Assembly: GCF_036588685.1 (NCBI RefSeq)
Contig: NW_026963310.1
Coordinates: forward strand, 1,302,001 to 1,366,000
Direction: 5' to 3'
DNA: 64,000 bases
Source of the DNA: Mytilus trossulus
Lineage: Eukaryota; Mollusca; Bivalvia; Mytilida; Mytilidae
Shown here: positions 1-12,200 of the stretch, piece after piece
Numbering within the stretch: the first letter of the stretch is position 1
How the letters are laid out: each line of letters opens with the position of its first letter
Position numbers and translations under genes: made by a program
The notes under the pieces: generated by a model
What the model saw: only the letters and a program-made list of their open reading frames with translations
What the model was told of the DNA's origin: nothing
The model's database searches: none

Positions 1-754
1 AGAGTCCTTACAATAAGGTAAGCTGATTCTATTCGGTAATTGATAGCTGAATTTCTGAAGGAATACTTTCTTAGAGTACGGCATTCCACATTCTTTGTTT
101 TCTGAATATTGGTCTGAGAATATTTTCATATGTCAACCAACAATAAATTAATATTGCTAAAAGTAGGACATGTTTATTGGTGAAATGCAAGTTTTGTCTT
201 ATAATGGCCATCAGGACAAGATCTGCCAACCAACATGTAAAATTAAGAAGATGTGGTATGATTGCCAATGAGGAAACTCTCCACAGGAGACCAAATGACA
301 TAAAGGTGTAAAATACATTTTTTGTCTCTAAATCTTAATTAATTCCACAGACGGCCTTTAGGAAGGGGAAATCTTGTTATTTTTATATACGGTTTCCCTC
401 ATTTGAGTACACAATGATGACGCTGTTATGCCATTATGATTGTTCTCATACTGTAATACTGCGTTTTTTCATTATGTATTTATATTTTACTTATTTTGTA
501 CTACGGGAAAGTGTATATGTCTTTATGCTTCACAAAACTGACTGAGCCTAGGCTCCGTGTTGAATACCGTTCATTGACCTATAGTGGTTTATTTTTTATA
601 AATTGTGACTTGTATGGCGAGTGTCTCGTTGGTACTCATACCACATCCACCTATATTTATGTCTATTAACTACACATTTTTTGTTGGCTTCTTCGTTTTA
701 TCTAATTGTATAATATGTGTTTGAACTGGGACTTTTATACAATAAACTCATCAT

Positions 755-1045
755 AGATACCAGGACTATTTTTTTTATATATACGCCAGACGCGCGTTTC
801 GTCTACAAAAGACTCACCAGTGACGCTCGAATCCAAAAAAAAAATAAAAAGGTCGAAGTTGAAGAGCATTGAGGACCAAAATTCCTAAAAGTTTTGCCAA
901 ATCCAGCTAAGGTAATCTATGCCCGATGTAGAAAAGCCTTAGTTTTTAAAAAATCTAAATGTTGTTAACAGTTAATTCATAATTATAACCATATCAATGA
1001 TAATTCATGTCAGCACAAAAAAGTGCTGACTACTGGGCTAGTGCA
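755..1045 (-). repeat. Dispersed repeat R3 copy
   Basis: Its reverse complement matches the copy at 10955-11232. Shared landmarks are a palindromic core (AGACGAAACGCGCGTCTGGC on the minus strand), a 'CCTCAATGCTCTTCAACTT' block, and an end near 'GTCAGCAC'. Further copies lie at 31140-33115 and 47118-47270. It looks like a non-autonomous interspersed element; no coding capacity is seen. Confidence 0.75.
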
Positions 1046-1240
1046 AACGGTATAATAGTCCCGACAGGCTTGAACGTTTTATTCAGTTGATGCTATCTGT
1101 CTATGGTCTGTATGTTTACACAGATTTCGCTGATGAAACCAAGTTATGGTCATGCACGTTAACGGCATAATTATTTATTACATATGCATAAATTATAGTC
1201 CGTACGTAGATCTCGGACTCCAGGGTCGAGTTCAATATCG

Positions 1241-1428
1241 TAGCAGCTACGTAGTGCTACGTAAATTTTGACTATTGGACGTGTAGCTATAGACTAGTTG
1301 TTACATAGATATTGATAGCAGCTACGTAGTGCTACGTAAATTTTGACTATTGAACGTGTAGCTATAGACTAGTTGCTACATATATATTGATAGCAGCTAC
1401 GTAGCCGCTACGTAGCTGCTATCAATAT
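1241..1428. repeat. 75-bp tandem repeat ending in an inverted unit
   Basis: Two nearly identical 75-bp units start at 1241 and 1316, each beginning TAGCAGCTACGTAGTGCTAC. A third start at 1391 turns round after about 15 bases. As a result 1384-1428 is an almost perfect hairpin: TAGCAGCTACGTAGC, one spacer base, then its reverse complement, continuing outwards through ATATTGA/TCAATAT. Confidence 0.85.
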
Positions 1429-4400
1429 CTTTGTAACATTCCTTTATACGATTGTTATAAAAATATATTTTTCTTTATCAAACTATTATAATGAGCTGGT
1501 CTCTCACTAATAATAACTTTATCATTTGAAAATAATGGTATTATAGATACTATTGTGAATAAAAAATAATGGAAATCAGACGATAGAATTGAGAATGGAA
1601 ATGGCGAATGTGTCAAAGGCAACCAGACCAAAGAGCAGAAAACTGCCGAAAGCCACCACATGGAAGGAGAGTTTCAGCAGGCCCCTACACACCAACTCAT
1701 TCAGTGAAAATGGACGTAACACTAAACTTCAAAACAAATAAATGAACTAATGAAAATTAAAAATTTACAATATTAAATATTACAGAAGCCATCTCTCACG
1801 ATCCGAAATTTATTATAACAAATTTTCACAAATATTAAAATTTTTGCAAAGTTTCTAAAACAAACAGCTTTGATAACCATTTTAAACCGTTAAAAGGAAA
1901 GATATTTTTGTTGATGAGAAAAATAGTTTACAATATGAAAAACAAGTCATGTTTGTTCACATTTCTGTTAGAATTGAAGAGCAATCTGCCTTTTGCAGTT
2001 TTGTAAAAGATATTTTTCGATATGATTTCCTTCTCGGTCATATATACCAAATCGCCTACGATCCATTCGCAATAATTAATCTCTGTTTCTTATGAATCTT
2101 TCAAGATAATTTTTCTCGATATATACCGACTGACTGACAGCCGTGATATCAAATGTACATGGATATTGGTCAGTCGTCCAAACGATTTAAAATACCTGTA
2201 CATACCCGGAGATCTATTTATAGACCAGTAAGTTATATTTACTTGTTTGGACATTGTTATTCTGTTGCTAGGTTGATTACAACAATTTGTGGTGTTGATA
2301 ACTTAAAAAATACAAGGTAAATACAAATAATATTCATTCATCATGCCCGTGTATACAAAAACTGATTTTAGCTTTATTGTTATTGTAAGATAAATGTGCA
2401 TTGATCGGTTGACAAAATCTATAGCTGAATAGTACCAGTTGTATAAATGTAAACAAACATATCGTCGTGTCATATGTTTTCGTATGTCATATGTTTTCGT
2501 ATCAACCACATTTAGTCGGTTTCGACTATATACGCGTATATTGTGGCGTGTTTTTCGGTTTCTATATTTAGAACAACAACACCACTACAACTTGACATAT
2601 TTAAAACATATTTAACATCGCTTTTTAAAGACGTTAGAACAAATTAAATAAAATTGACTTATTTAGCCATTTTTATTTAATGTCAAAAATATGCATCACT
2701 AGAATAGTTGTAGAAAACAATTCTGAAGTGTTAAAACAAGGTTCAGATATGTTTTTTGCAAGTCAGACACTGGATCTTCAAGACATATGAATGTCATGTT
2801 TTTTTTTTGGCCGTTTTAATTACAAACCAGCGAGTTAAAATTAGCAGGGTTCTTATATAAAATGGTTGTTCAAAATCTAATTATTCAATTTTTCATTGAC
2901 AATTTTTTTTATACATCCTTGATACATGAAGATGAACACAGTCTTAACTTTTTATAATTAATCCTAAATTTTGAAAACTGCATTTTTATTTTAGAAAAAA
3001 TAATGTATTTTGTACAAACCAGGTGCCAATCTGAAATTAATCAAAATCTAAAAATTTCATCACACGAAACACCAACCTAAAACTATTTACTAGTAATTTT
3101 TAGTACTGAAAAGTATTTAATAACTTTTTTTATGATTCAAGCCATCACCAGAACCACGACTTTAGAAAATATTGATTTCCAGATTTTGTAGTCATTTCCT
3201 GTCTGTGTACTGATCCAATTTTTATTTCATACGAAAACATATGACGCCGTTTTTTTGACATACAAAAATCGCAAAGTAATCGGAAACAGTAAAAAATCGT
3301 AGTAAGCATTGACAAAAAAACTAGATACCTAAAATCAATCTACAGGACATGCTTTTTAAATTTGAGTAAACACCTGAATAAAAACTCAACAGTGAAAACC
3401 GTAAGCAGTGAAAATTGTTATTAGTACGAAAACACATTACACGATGATACATATATAAATATATACAAATGGCGAATTCTGTGTTTTGATTTGTTATAAT
3501 GCGTTGTATATCACAGACATGGATTTGACTGTTCTTAAATATATTTAACAATGGTGTTTACTGGTAGATTTTTTATAAAGAAATGCTGCGTGAATGTCAA
3601 TGAGACTGCAATAAAGACCAAGGAACAAAGATATATATAACCTGATACTACTATAAGAGTTATAGTAGTCTCAGATATAACGACGAAAAACCACAAGTGA
3701 CTGTATTGCTGCCTTCAACAATGAGCAACAACCATATAGGGATATAATAAGACAAAATATGAAACAATTTACAAATAAATAATGTATGGAAATGAATATA
3801 AAGAAATTTAAGTTCTAAGAAATTCCCAGCAAATTGTAATGACTGTGAAAGAATAACAATAAGAAGGAAGTGTAAAATCAAATATGATGAATTTTAACAT
3901 ATTTATTATGTCAGGGAAGAAGGCAATAGAAAATAAAAAATGTTCATTTTCATGAAATATTGTCTCCTAAGTGGACAGCATTTTACAGCAACAGTTGTGA
4001 AATATGGTCAATCTGCAGAACAAATTTTCGTAGTGAATTATATTAAATTGTGTCCGTGTCCTCCAAGGAACATAAAACTGAACAGCATCTGTTACTTATT
4101 TGAGTTTAAATTATACATGTATATAATTATATTAAAATATATCGATATGAAGATAACTTTAGAATGGTTTGAGTGCCAATGAGACAATGTTTATGTCAAG
4201 GTAACAATTAATTCAAGTTCGTAATCAAAGTTAAAATTCGTCCAGTAATAACAAGGCAGTGGATATCATTTAATACTTAAATCATTTAAAAAAATACCCT
4301 GGCGGACACATTGTCCTGTGATAAAAATGTCCACCTAGACAATTTTATGGTAGTAAAAAAATATAATTTCATTCGTTTCAACGGGCAGTGCATTAGAGTG

Positions 4401-5116
4401 AAATGAATTTCTCCTGGGTGTTTCATCATATGTAGCATAGAGGGCGTAATGTTTTCCCGCTTCAAAATTATTTTCGCGGTATTTTATTGCCTATGTAATC
4501 ATTCAGCACGACATCGTCAATCTGAGCAGTCGAATTTTCTTGGTAAATTTTGATACTGGTTAAAGTTTATTAAGTTTTTTTATTTGGAGAGTTTTTTTTT
4601 AATACTGATGTTGGAGTTATATATTATATATGTGTAGATATATATGTATGAATTGTGTTTATTTCTTTTTATTAAAATAAAAAGCATTGGCGTTGTCGTG
4701 CGACTATCCACTTTACAAAGTCTTTGGTATTTATTATAGCCTTTTATGGCGTTAATATATTCAGAGTGTATACATATACTTGGATATTTGGTACACGTAC
4801 TAGTTATACTTAGATATTCGGTACAAGTATTGATTATACTTGTAATGTTTATTTGGTGCAAGTATTGGTTTTATGTCTACATTGATTGGTGGTTTATACC
4901 AGGAGAAAGTTCATGTTCATGGAAACTTTTTCATACACGAGGACATGTTTTCATAGGAAATAGTGCCCAGAACACATTTAAATAAATAAATATTGTCAAA
5001 ATGTGTCCGGTGGACATTTTTTCATGGAGGACATTATTAAATCCTACATAGTGGTTGCTGTTTGTTGTTGTTTATCATATATGCTTTTCATTCACTGAGT
5101 TATTTAACATTTGTCA

Positions 5117-5192
5117 TTTCGGGCCTTTCATAGCTGACACCAGAATGAATTTTGTTCATTGTTGAAGGCCGTACGGTGACCTATAGTTGTGT
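5117..5192 (+). repeat. Dispersed repeat R1 fragment
   Basis: It contains the R1 block reading GGGCCTTTCATAGCTGAC, then TTGTTCATTGTTGAAGGCC and GTACGGTGACCTATAGTTG. The same order appears at 16766-16862, at 58455-58585 and in the repeat split by the LINE (38765-38899 plus 42468-42592). Confidence 0.7.
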
Positions 5193-5260
5193 ACCTGTAG
5201 ATAGATTCTGTTGAAGTCATGTGTGCATAGTTATCTACTTAATTTTAATTTTATCATGAT

Positions 5261-5270
5261 TAATTGCAGG
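5261..5270 (+). other. Candidate 5'-UTR splice acceptor for the TRIM-like gene
   Basis: TTAATTGCAG followed by G, preceded by a T-rich tract, lies 90 bases upstream of the start codon. Many otherwise single-exon genes of this type carry one non-coding 5' exon, so this could be the acceptor joining it to the coding exon. The position is suggestive only. Confidence 0.35.
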
Positions 5271-5359
5271 ATAAACGCTTGAACAAAAGAAGTGGATATC
5301 AACCTCATATATAGTATAAACGTTAAGGAGTTTTATATCAGGCGATTGAACTGGAAAAA

Positions 5360-6835
5360 ATGTCGTCGAAAAAAACGAAGATTGTTAAACCAGTTGGTTC
5401 AGAACTAGATCTCTGTACACAACATCGGGAGAAATATATCAAATACTGCTCACAACACGAAAGTCCATGTTGTACTAAATGTACCACAGAGAAACACGTG
5501 TCGTGTAAAGAAGTCATATCATTGGATGATGCTATTCATGCTTTTAAAGGGTCCGTCACATTCAAAAAGATTGAGAAGAGTATAGCTGCTACAGCTAAAA
5601 ATATTAAACAAATCCGGAAAGAAAATGAAACAAGTGTCTCTGGTATTTCCGAGGAGAAAGCGAGAATTGAAAATGAAATTCAGCAGGCTAGAAATAAAAT
5701 AAATAAACATTTGGATAAAATACAGGACAAAATGTCTAAAGAATTAGTCGAAGCGACGAATAAAGCAAAGAAAAAGAGCAGCGATTTAAACGATTTCATA
5801 ATTGAAATGGAAAGGAGCATTGTAGAACAACAATTTAAAATTGATAAAGTTAAAAAGGATGCTATAGATCTTCAAAGTTTCTTATCTATGAAGGCAACGG
5901 AAACGGAACTTAATAAAATGGATAAAACAGTAAATTCTATCATTAACGATGGTGAAGATGGATTAATAAGTATCAATTTCAATCTCGATCCCGCCATGGA
6001 GAATTTGGCGCTAAACGCAAACAGATTCGGTCACGTGACAATGGAGGTTAAACCTTTTCTCAGTAAAAGCATAGAGGAAATCAGTTTGGATTTACTAAAA
6101 CCAATAAACACACAGGTCAAACAAACAGAAGGGTGTTGTTTACTAGACAACGGAACGTCGGTATTTTCAGACTTTTTGAAGGATCGCGTAACGGTCCTCA
6201 GTGAGAATGGAGAAGTCGATGTTCAAATCCCGATCAAATCCTCACTTCATGGTCTCGCAGTTATCGATAGTCAAACAATAGCTGTTTCCCCCGGAGGCTC
6301 AGCACCACATGCTATAAATATCGTCGACATTAAAGACAAATCAATCAAGAAGACTATTCCAGTTAATTCCGAAGTTGATGGTATGGTATACATAAAGGAT
6401 AATCTAATCTTCTGCGCACGGGGAGACGGTATACGGAAAACAAATCTTACAAACGGTGTCACGGCCACAATTCTACAATGTAACCTAGGCCAGTTTGCCA
6501 ACATTGCCAACTTTAAAGACAAACTTTATGTCACGGACAGAGACGAGCACACAGTGACATGTTGTGATATAAAAGGTTCTGTTCTTTGGACATTCCAGGA
6601 CACCAAAGTCCTTCAGAGGCCATGGGGTATTACAGTAGACAAGGATGGGAACATTTATGTCGTTGATTGGAAAGATAAATTGATGGTTTTATCTGCTGAT
6701 GGCAAAAGGTACAAACAATTACTTTCTGCCAAAGATGGTCTGAAAAGTCCGACTACTTTGTTTTACAATAAACGTGGAAATCAGCTGCTGATAGCAAACG
6801 AGAAGAACACTGCTCTCTTGTACAAATTAGTGTAA
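5360..6835 (+). CDS. B-box/coiled-coil/NHL-type TRIM-like protein without RING (491 aa)
   Basis: This is an intact single-exon open frame. Residues 19-49 form a B-box zinc finger (C19-x2-H22, C30-x2-H33, C37, C41, H46, C49). About 70-180 is a charged coiled coil, and about 245-491 is a beta-propeller-like repeat region with NHL-type turns such as 'PWGITVDKDGNIYVVDW' and 'DKLYVTDR'. The order is the TRIM-NHL order, but the N-terminal RING is absent, so the protein is unlikely to be a ubiquitin ligase on its own. It may act as a scaffold or regulator through its coiled coil and propeller. Proteins of this type are greatly expanded in bivalves, and some TRIM proteins act in antiviral signalling; a specific role here cannot be read from sequence. 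The ATG at 5360 is the first in frame and leaves a complete B-box. A broken copy of the 3' end lies near 36 kb. Confidence 0.88.
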   Translation: MSSKKTKIVKPVGSELDLCTQHREKYIKYCSQHESPCCTKCTTEKHVSCKEVISLDDAIHAFKGSVTFKKIEKSIAATAKNIKQIRKENETSVSGISEEKARIENEIQQARNKINKHLDKIQDKMSKELVEATNKAKKKSSDLNDFIIEMERSIVEQQFKIDKVKKDAIDLQSFLSMKATETELNKMDKTVNSIINDGEDGLISINFNLDPAMENLALNANRFGHVTMEVKPFLSKSIEEISLDLLKPINTQVKQTEGCCLLDNGTSVFSDFLKDRVTVLSENGEVDVQIPIKSSLHGLAVIDSQTIAVSPGGSAPHAINIVDIKDKSIKKTIPVNSEVDGMVYIKDNLIFCARGDGIRKTNLTNGVTATILQCNLGQFANIANFKDKLYVTDRDEHTVTCCDIKGSVLWTFQDTKVLQRPWGITVDKDGNIYVVDWKDKLMVLSADGKRYKQLLSAKDGLKSPTTLFYNKRGNQLLIANEKNTALLYKLV

Positions 6836-6895
6836 ATCAAGGGCATGCTTGACAGTTATGTAAGAAAGCACTTCTAATCAGTGATTTGTATATTG

Positions 6896-6901
6896 AATAA
6901 A
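6896..6901 (+). terminator. Polyadenylation signal AATAAA of the TRIM-like gene
   Basis: AATAAA lies 60 bases after the stop codon and is followed by an A-rich stretch. The 3' UTR would be short. Confidence 0.75.
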
Positions 6902-9133
6902 GTCAAAAAAAAAAGAATGTTTACACAATGACAACAATATTAGGGAATATTTCGTTGGATAAATTGAATTATTATATTAAAAAAAGGTTTATGTATAAGA
7001 AAAAAAAAGTGTTACCGTACTTGCTTTCTTGTCCAAAATGACAATCTAAACATTACTTAATGAATTGTGTACTGTTTGAAGTTATGTCTCCTTAAATGGT
7101 TAAGTTGAAAAATTAATTGAATCACAAACAAATATTTGGTACTTTTCTAAATGATGCAATAATTCACTTATTATCCTATATTTTCATTAACAGTATACAA
7201 GTTAATTGCCAATCTGTCTCAAAATTCAGCTATTTTTCAATTCAAAACGGTGGTATACAGTTGATCTACTTTTAAAAAGTAAACGTTGCAAAATAATTTC
7301 GTTTTGTCTTCTTGGAACCGAACTTTACATATCAAAATTTAGAAACACGATTATGCATGCATTTGACTTATTGAAATTCTGTATTATATGCGAAAACATT
7401 AACAGCAAAAAAAAAACGACACAGACAATCAATATTATGTCTATACTAAAATTTGATAAATAGTATATTAAAACGAAAACAGATATAATAAGATGTGTTT
7501 AATTACAATGTTGGAAAGCATATGAATCTCCCGAATCTGGTTCTACCTTGATTGGATAATATTCAATATGTCCAGACGAATTTTCGACTCACTCTGCACG
7601 GGTTTGTTTCCCGTTTTCAGTAATTACGCCCACTTGCAAAAAATTAAAGATCTGCCCATTAAGGTAGATAAGGACAATGTAGGCCAAATAAATATAGCCA
7701 ATGAACTTTCTTAAATTTCACATATATATTGTTCATTGAAGTGCACCTAATAAATATCAAAATTTGAGAGTAGGTTTCCAGGCTATTTTTTAGAAATATT
7801 CTTTGAAAAAGTTACCTCTTCTTAAAAATGAAATTGTATTTGTTTTGCCTCTTTTAAGCTATATAGGTACCTGCTCTTTAAGAAACTCGAAAAACGCATG
7901 CACGATTCGATTTTCATTAGAGTCTGGATGGTTTTTTTAAATTCTGTATTCTGTTTTCTCTATTGTTTATGAAATTAAATTTTGACTGTTAGATATATCT
8001 TTCTCAGTCTTATCTTTGTGAATTTATCCCTTTCTGCACCCATTGTATAAATATAGATTCTACCACTGCATCGAGTGTAATACGATATTTATCCACTCGA
8101 GACAGTTAAATTTAAAATGTTTAAAATATGTTCTATTAGAATCGAAATAATTCATGGGGCTTGAATATATCTATAATATTATATATATATTGTTTTAAAA
8201 TTACTTAATTTCATTGAGGTAACTTATAGCAGGTCCTTTGGGCCGGGTGTATTAATATTTATCATATATTGTATACTTATAATCTGAACATTCATTCATT
8301 CATTCATATCTTTATTTCCTCTATTAAGAGATTCAATGAACAATCATATATCCAAACAGATCAAATTACAAAAGTTTTCAAAACATGATAATAACATAAT
8401 ATAACATTACAATATGTACATAAAAAAAATAAAGTTCTGTGCGTTCTGTGGTAAAATCACGATATATTCAAACCCCCATGAATTATTTCTCAATTAAAAT
8501 CAACATGTAGTTCGCTTGATCTCAGTTTATCATTGGTTAAAATCCGATTATGACGTCGAATTTTCTTGCTTTCCTCTGAAATTCCTATTGTGACGGTATG
8601 CAAAAAGGCGACCATGCCTGATGACGTCACATAGAAAGAACACATCTTTTTTGCAGATAGTTCGTAAAGAAGGAATGTTTGCCTGCATATTGTTTGAAAA
8701 TCATTAGAAAAACAGATTCCACCATCAAATTTCGTGTAAAATGATATTTATCCACTCTCGACAGTTAAATTTTAAATATTTAAAACGCTCGGCGCGCCTC
8801 GCGTTTTAAGTTTGAAAATTTAACTGTCTCAAGTGGATAAAAACCGTATCACACTGGTAGGATATGTATATATACTCTATATTGTCACAGGCACAAGAAA
8901 ACATTAGCTGCTACTGTCGTAAACAGAACAAAGAGACTACTTTTACAACAACAAAATTGAATTATCATGTATCAAAAACAAGACCAAGTAATGATGCACC
9001 TATACACACTGTGACACAAACTAATATATATCATGATGATAAATTCAGATAAGTGTGAAGTTAGTTTATCTCTAGATTTTAAAAACTGTTAGAATATATA
9101 GATAGCAGTTCGAGATTGTAAGCATAAACGGTC
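6902..9133. other. Intergenic DNA between the TRIM-like gene and gene A
   Basis: No gene is supported. The stretch contains an ATTC microsatellite (about 8291-8310) and palindromic foldback repeat arms at 8070-8125 and 8733-8856. Its right end must carry gene A's promoter; a TATATAG at 9095-9101 is only 33 bases from the start codon and is not convincing. Confidence 0.6.
8733..8856. repeat. Foldback (palindromic) element
   Basis: The left arm (ATTTATCCACTCTCGACAGTTAAA) is mirrored by the right arm (TTTAACTGTCTCAAGTGGATAAA) around a CG-rich centre (CGCTCGGCGCGCCTCGCG). A single left arm also occurs at about 8070-8125 (ATTTATCCACTCGAGACAG), probably a half copy. It resembles a foldback MITE. 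Confidence 0.8.
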
Positions 9134-9233
9134 ATGTCTTCCTTGTTAATCAAATGTCAAAGTTTGTTTTTATTTGGATGCATTTTCTTCTTTTTGGAAA
9201 ACTACCCTGCTTTAGCTAGTCAGAACATACACG
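9134..9233 (+). CDS. Gene A exon 1: signal peptide
   Basis: It encodes 33 residues from ATG: a short polar N-terminus, a hydrophobic core (LFLFGCIFFFL) and an ALA-S cleavage site, then SQNIH. The donor is G|GTAAGAT and leaves phase 1. The last residues resemble the minus-strand mini-exon (SENIF), which also ends G|GTAAGAT. Confidence 0.82.
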
Positions 9234-12200
9234 GTAAGATAAATATTATATAAATAACGGTAAAAATGTTTCGATTTACGTATATATGAATCATCGATAT
9301 ACTTTACCAGACTCAAGCTGGCAGACACTTTTAGATGCCATCAAGATAGCAGCCACTCTTTTCATATACTTTTAGCAAGAATGAGTATACTTAAAAAAAA
9401 CCAACATTTTAACTTTTTAATTTCTTTAAACACATTTAAGTATACTTTTAACAATAATAAGTATACATTGTATCTACAAAAAGCCCTAGGATACATTCAC
9501 CAAGTATTAATTTACTTGTATGAAGAATCTTTACTTTCATTCTTATAAAATATATTTTACTTTTTGATAATGAATCGGTATACTTTTACATGTAGCAAGT
9601 ATCAGTAAACTAAGAAAAGGTGTCGGTTTTCTTCAAACAAGTTTCAGTATACATATAAAATATATTAGTATACTCTTAAAAAGAATCGGCATTTTCATAT
9701 ATAAAATGAGAAGATGTGGTATTAATGCGTATGAGACAACTCCCAAAAAGAGACCAAATAACACAGAAATTAACAACCGTAGGTTACCGTTCATAATTCA
9801 AAAATGAACAAAGCCCATACCATATAGACAGCTATAAAAGACGATACTGTGACAAGTTCAAAACAATTCATCGCGAAAACTAACGGCCTAGATTTTGTAC
9901 AAAATAACGACAAGCACATATGTAACACAACAATAAACGGTGTCCACTGAATCACAGGCCCCCGACCTGCAAATTAAAGTAGCATATTTGCGCCGATTTT
10001 GAAGATTTTCATTCTTTCATTTGAGCCGATTTCATTTTTTCATTTTCGTCGATTTTATAATTTCTCCTAATTGGACTTAGAAGTAAGTTAATACTTTTAC
10101 ATGAACTATACCTTGAAGGTATATTGGTAAATCTGGTTATAAACGTTGTTCATTTATGTTTAATAGATATAGGTAGATGTGGTATGCGTACCAACGAGAC
10201 AACTGTCCAAGCCACAATTTATAAAAGAAAACCATTTTAAAGTTTATTTTGATTCATATTGTTCGATGGACATAGTGTACTCTTAAATGAGCCAAGGAGT
10301 CAATTCTTTATCGACACCATACATATCGGGAGGTTAGTGTCCTGAAAAATAACATACAGGTATCTAATTCTTACCGATGTACCATCAAATCGTGTAAAGC
10401 CAGAGTCCCAAAGGATTCCGATGGGAAGACTATTGTCAAAACACAGAAGGAACATAACCATGTGCCAGTTGACGGAAAGACCGAGGCCAAAACACTATGG
10501 GTACGGTCAAGAAAAAAATTATGAAGATGTATCTTCTAGTAGGGCTTTAAAGACCGGGATGAAGAGTTGTCTTATTGGCACTCGTACTACATCTTCTTAT
10601 ATCTATTAACATGTATTTACCTGTAATTTACCTGTAAAAAAATCGGCGCAAATGAAATGCAGATCGGCGCAAATGCAAAAAGCCGATAAGTATCAACAAT
10701 AAAATATGAAAACACATGTTATGAAATCCTTAAACAAACAGATATAAACTCTTCAACAAACAGATATAATCGTAATTGTATATTATTTTGAATCATGGTC
10801 AGCCTTTATGCACCCCTTTATCAAAATCATAAATTCACCACCGCATTCGCATAAATTAATCGGAGAATAGTACTGTGTTTTTATGTTCACCCTACAATTT
10901 ATGAGTTGGTATAAAGAGTTAATAAATGAACATTGCAAAATTTAGTCAGAATTTTTTGTGCTGACACGAATTGTCATTGATATGGTTATATTTATAAATT
11001 AACTGTTTATACCAAAATTTAGATTTTTTTGAAATACTAGGGCTTTCTACCTCAGGCATAGATTACCTTAGCTGTATTTGGCAAAACTTTTAGGAAATTT
11101 TGGTCCTCAATGCCCTTCAATTTCCTACTTTATTTGGCCTTTTTAACCTTTTTGGATTCGAGCGTCACTGATGAAACTTTTGAAGACGAAACGCGCGTCT
11201 GGCCTATATACAAAATTTAGTCCTGGTATCTTAAATGAGTTTTGTTACACTATGAACGATCTCTCCAAAGAAAGTAAAGATGTTTATATTAATGTAAAAC
11301 CTATTTGTAGATGTTACCTGCTATTATAAATACAATAAAGGTGTGACATATAATGGAACAGCCAATATAGCAGTCGATGGAACACCTTGCAAAAACTGGA
11401 AGACATATAATAGTGTTTATACAGATTATTATCCAGACCATAACTACTGTAGAAATCCAAGGCCAGATACCTTCAATAGACCTTGGTGTTATACTGGAGA
11501 CGGCTATGCCTATAACTTTTGTAACATTTTGATTTGTGGCAAGTGTTACATACATATATGAATGTATATATATAAATATACCCATAGCCAGGTAACGAAT
11601 AATCTTCCCTTTCATGAATGTGACCTACCGAATTACACTATTTACCGGATTTGTTATTACATAAGCAACACGCGTACGACGGGTGCCACATGTGGAACAG
11701 GATCTGCTTACCCTACCCTTCCAGAGCACCTGACATCACTCCTAGTTTGTGGTGGGATTCGTGCTGCTTATGTTTTAGTTTTCTATGTTGTGTAATGTGT
11801 ACAATTGTTTGTCTGTTTGTCTTTTTCATTTTTAGCAATGCCGTTGTCAGTTTATATTCGATGAATGAGTTTGATTGTTCCTCTGGTATCTTTCGTCCCT
11901 CTTCTATATATAGGTACATACAATGAAATTAAGAGCGATGAGTCGACACCCAACACGTTATGTCATAATATACTAGTGAACAGTTCCATTGACGATCCAA
12001 TTAAGAACATATTTACGACTCAATTAATCTTTAGACTGTTATATAGATACTAGTAGTTTTTTTGCTGACATACATAATTGTAAAACGCAGTCGTTCAGGT
12101 TCAACACAACGACTGATCAAACATAGCCATGTTTACACCTTAGTCATGGCACTCACTCGATGTATACAATTTAAGTGGATATTGTGTTTCAGAAAGATTG

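Larger units (their letters stand above)
1..5116. other. Intergenic DNA left of the TRIM-like gene
   Basis: No coding region could be supported on either strand; the short open frames are AT-rich and lack recognisable domains. The stretch contains a short R1 dispersed-repeat fragment near 246-300 (GAAGATGTGGTATG-type end), an R3 dispersed repeat at about 755-1045 and a tandem/inverted repeat block at 1241-1428, described separately. The promoter or first exon of the gene at 5360 could lie in the right-hand part, but nothing in the sequence fixes it. Confidence 0.6.

Noticed and set aside
8864..9052. A 62-residue frame just upstream of gene A
   Set aside because: No domain, no signal peptide and no splice connection in phase with exon 2. 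The ATG at 9134 gives a good signal peptide.
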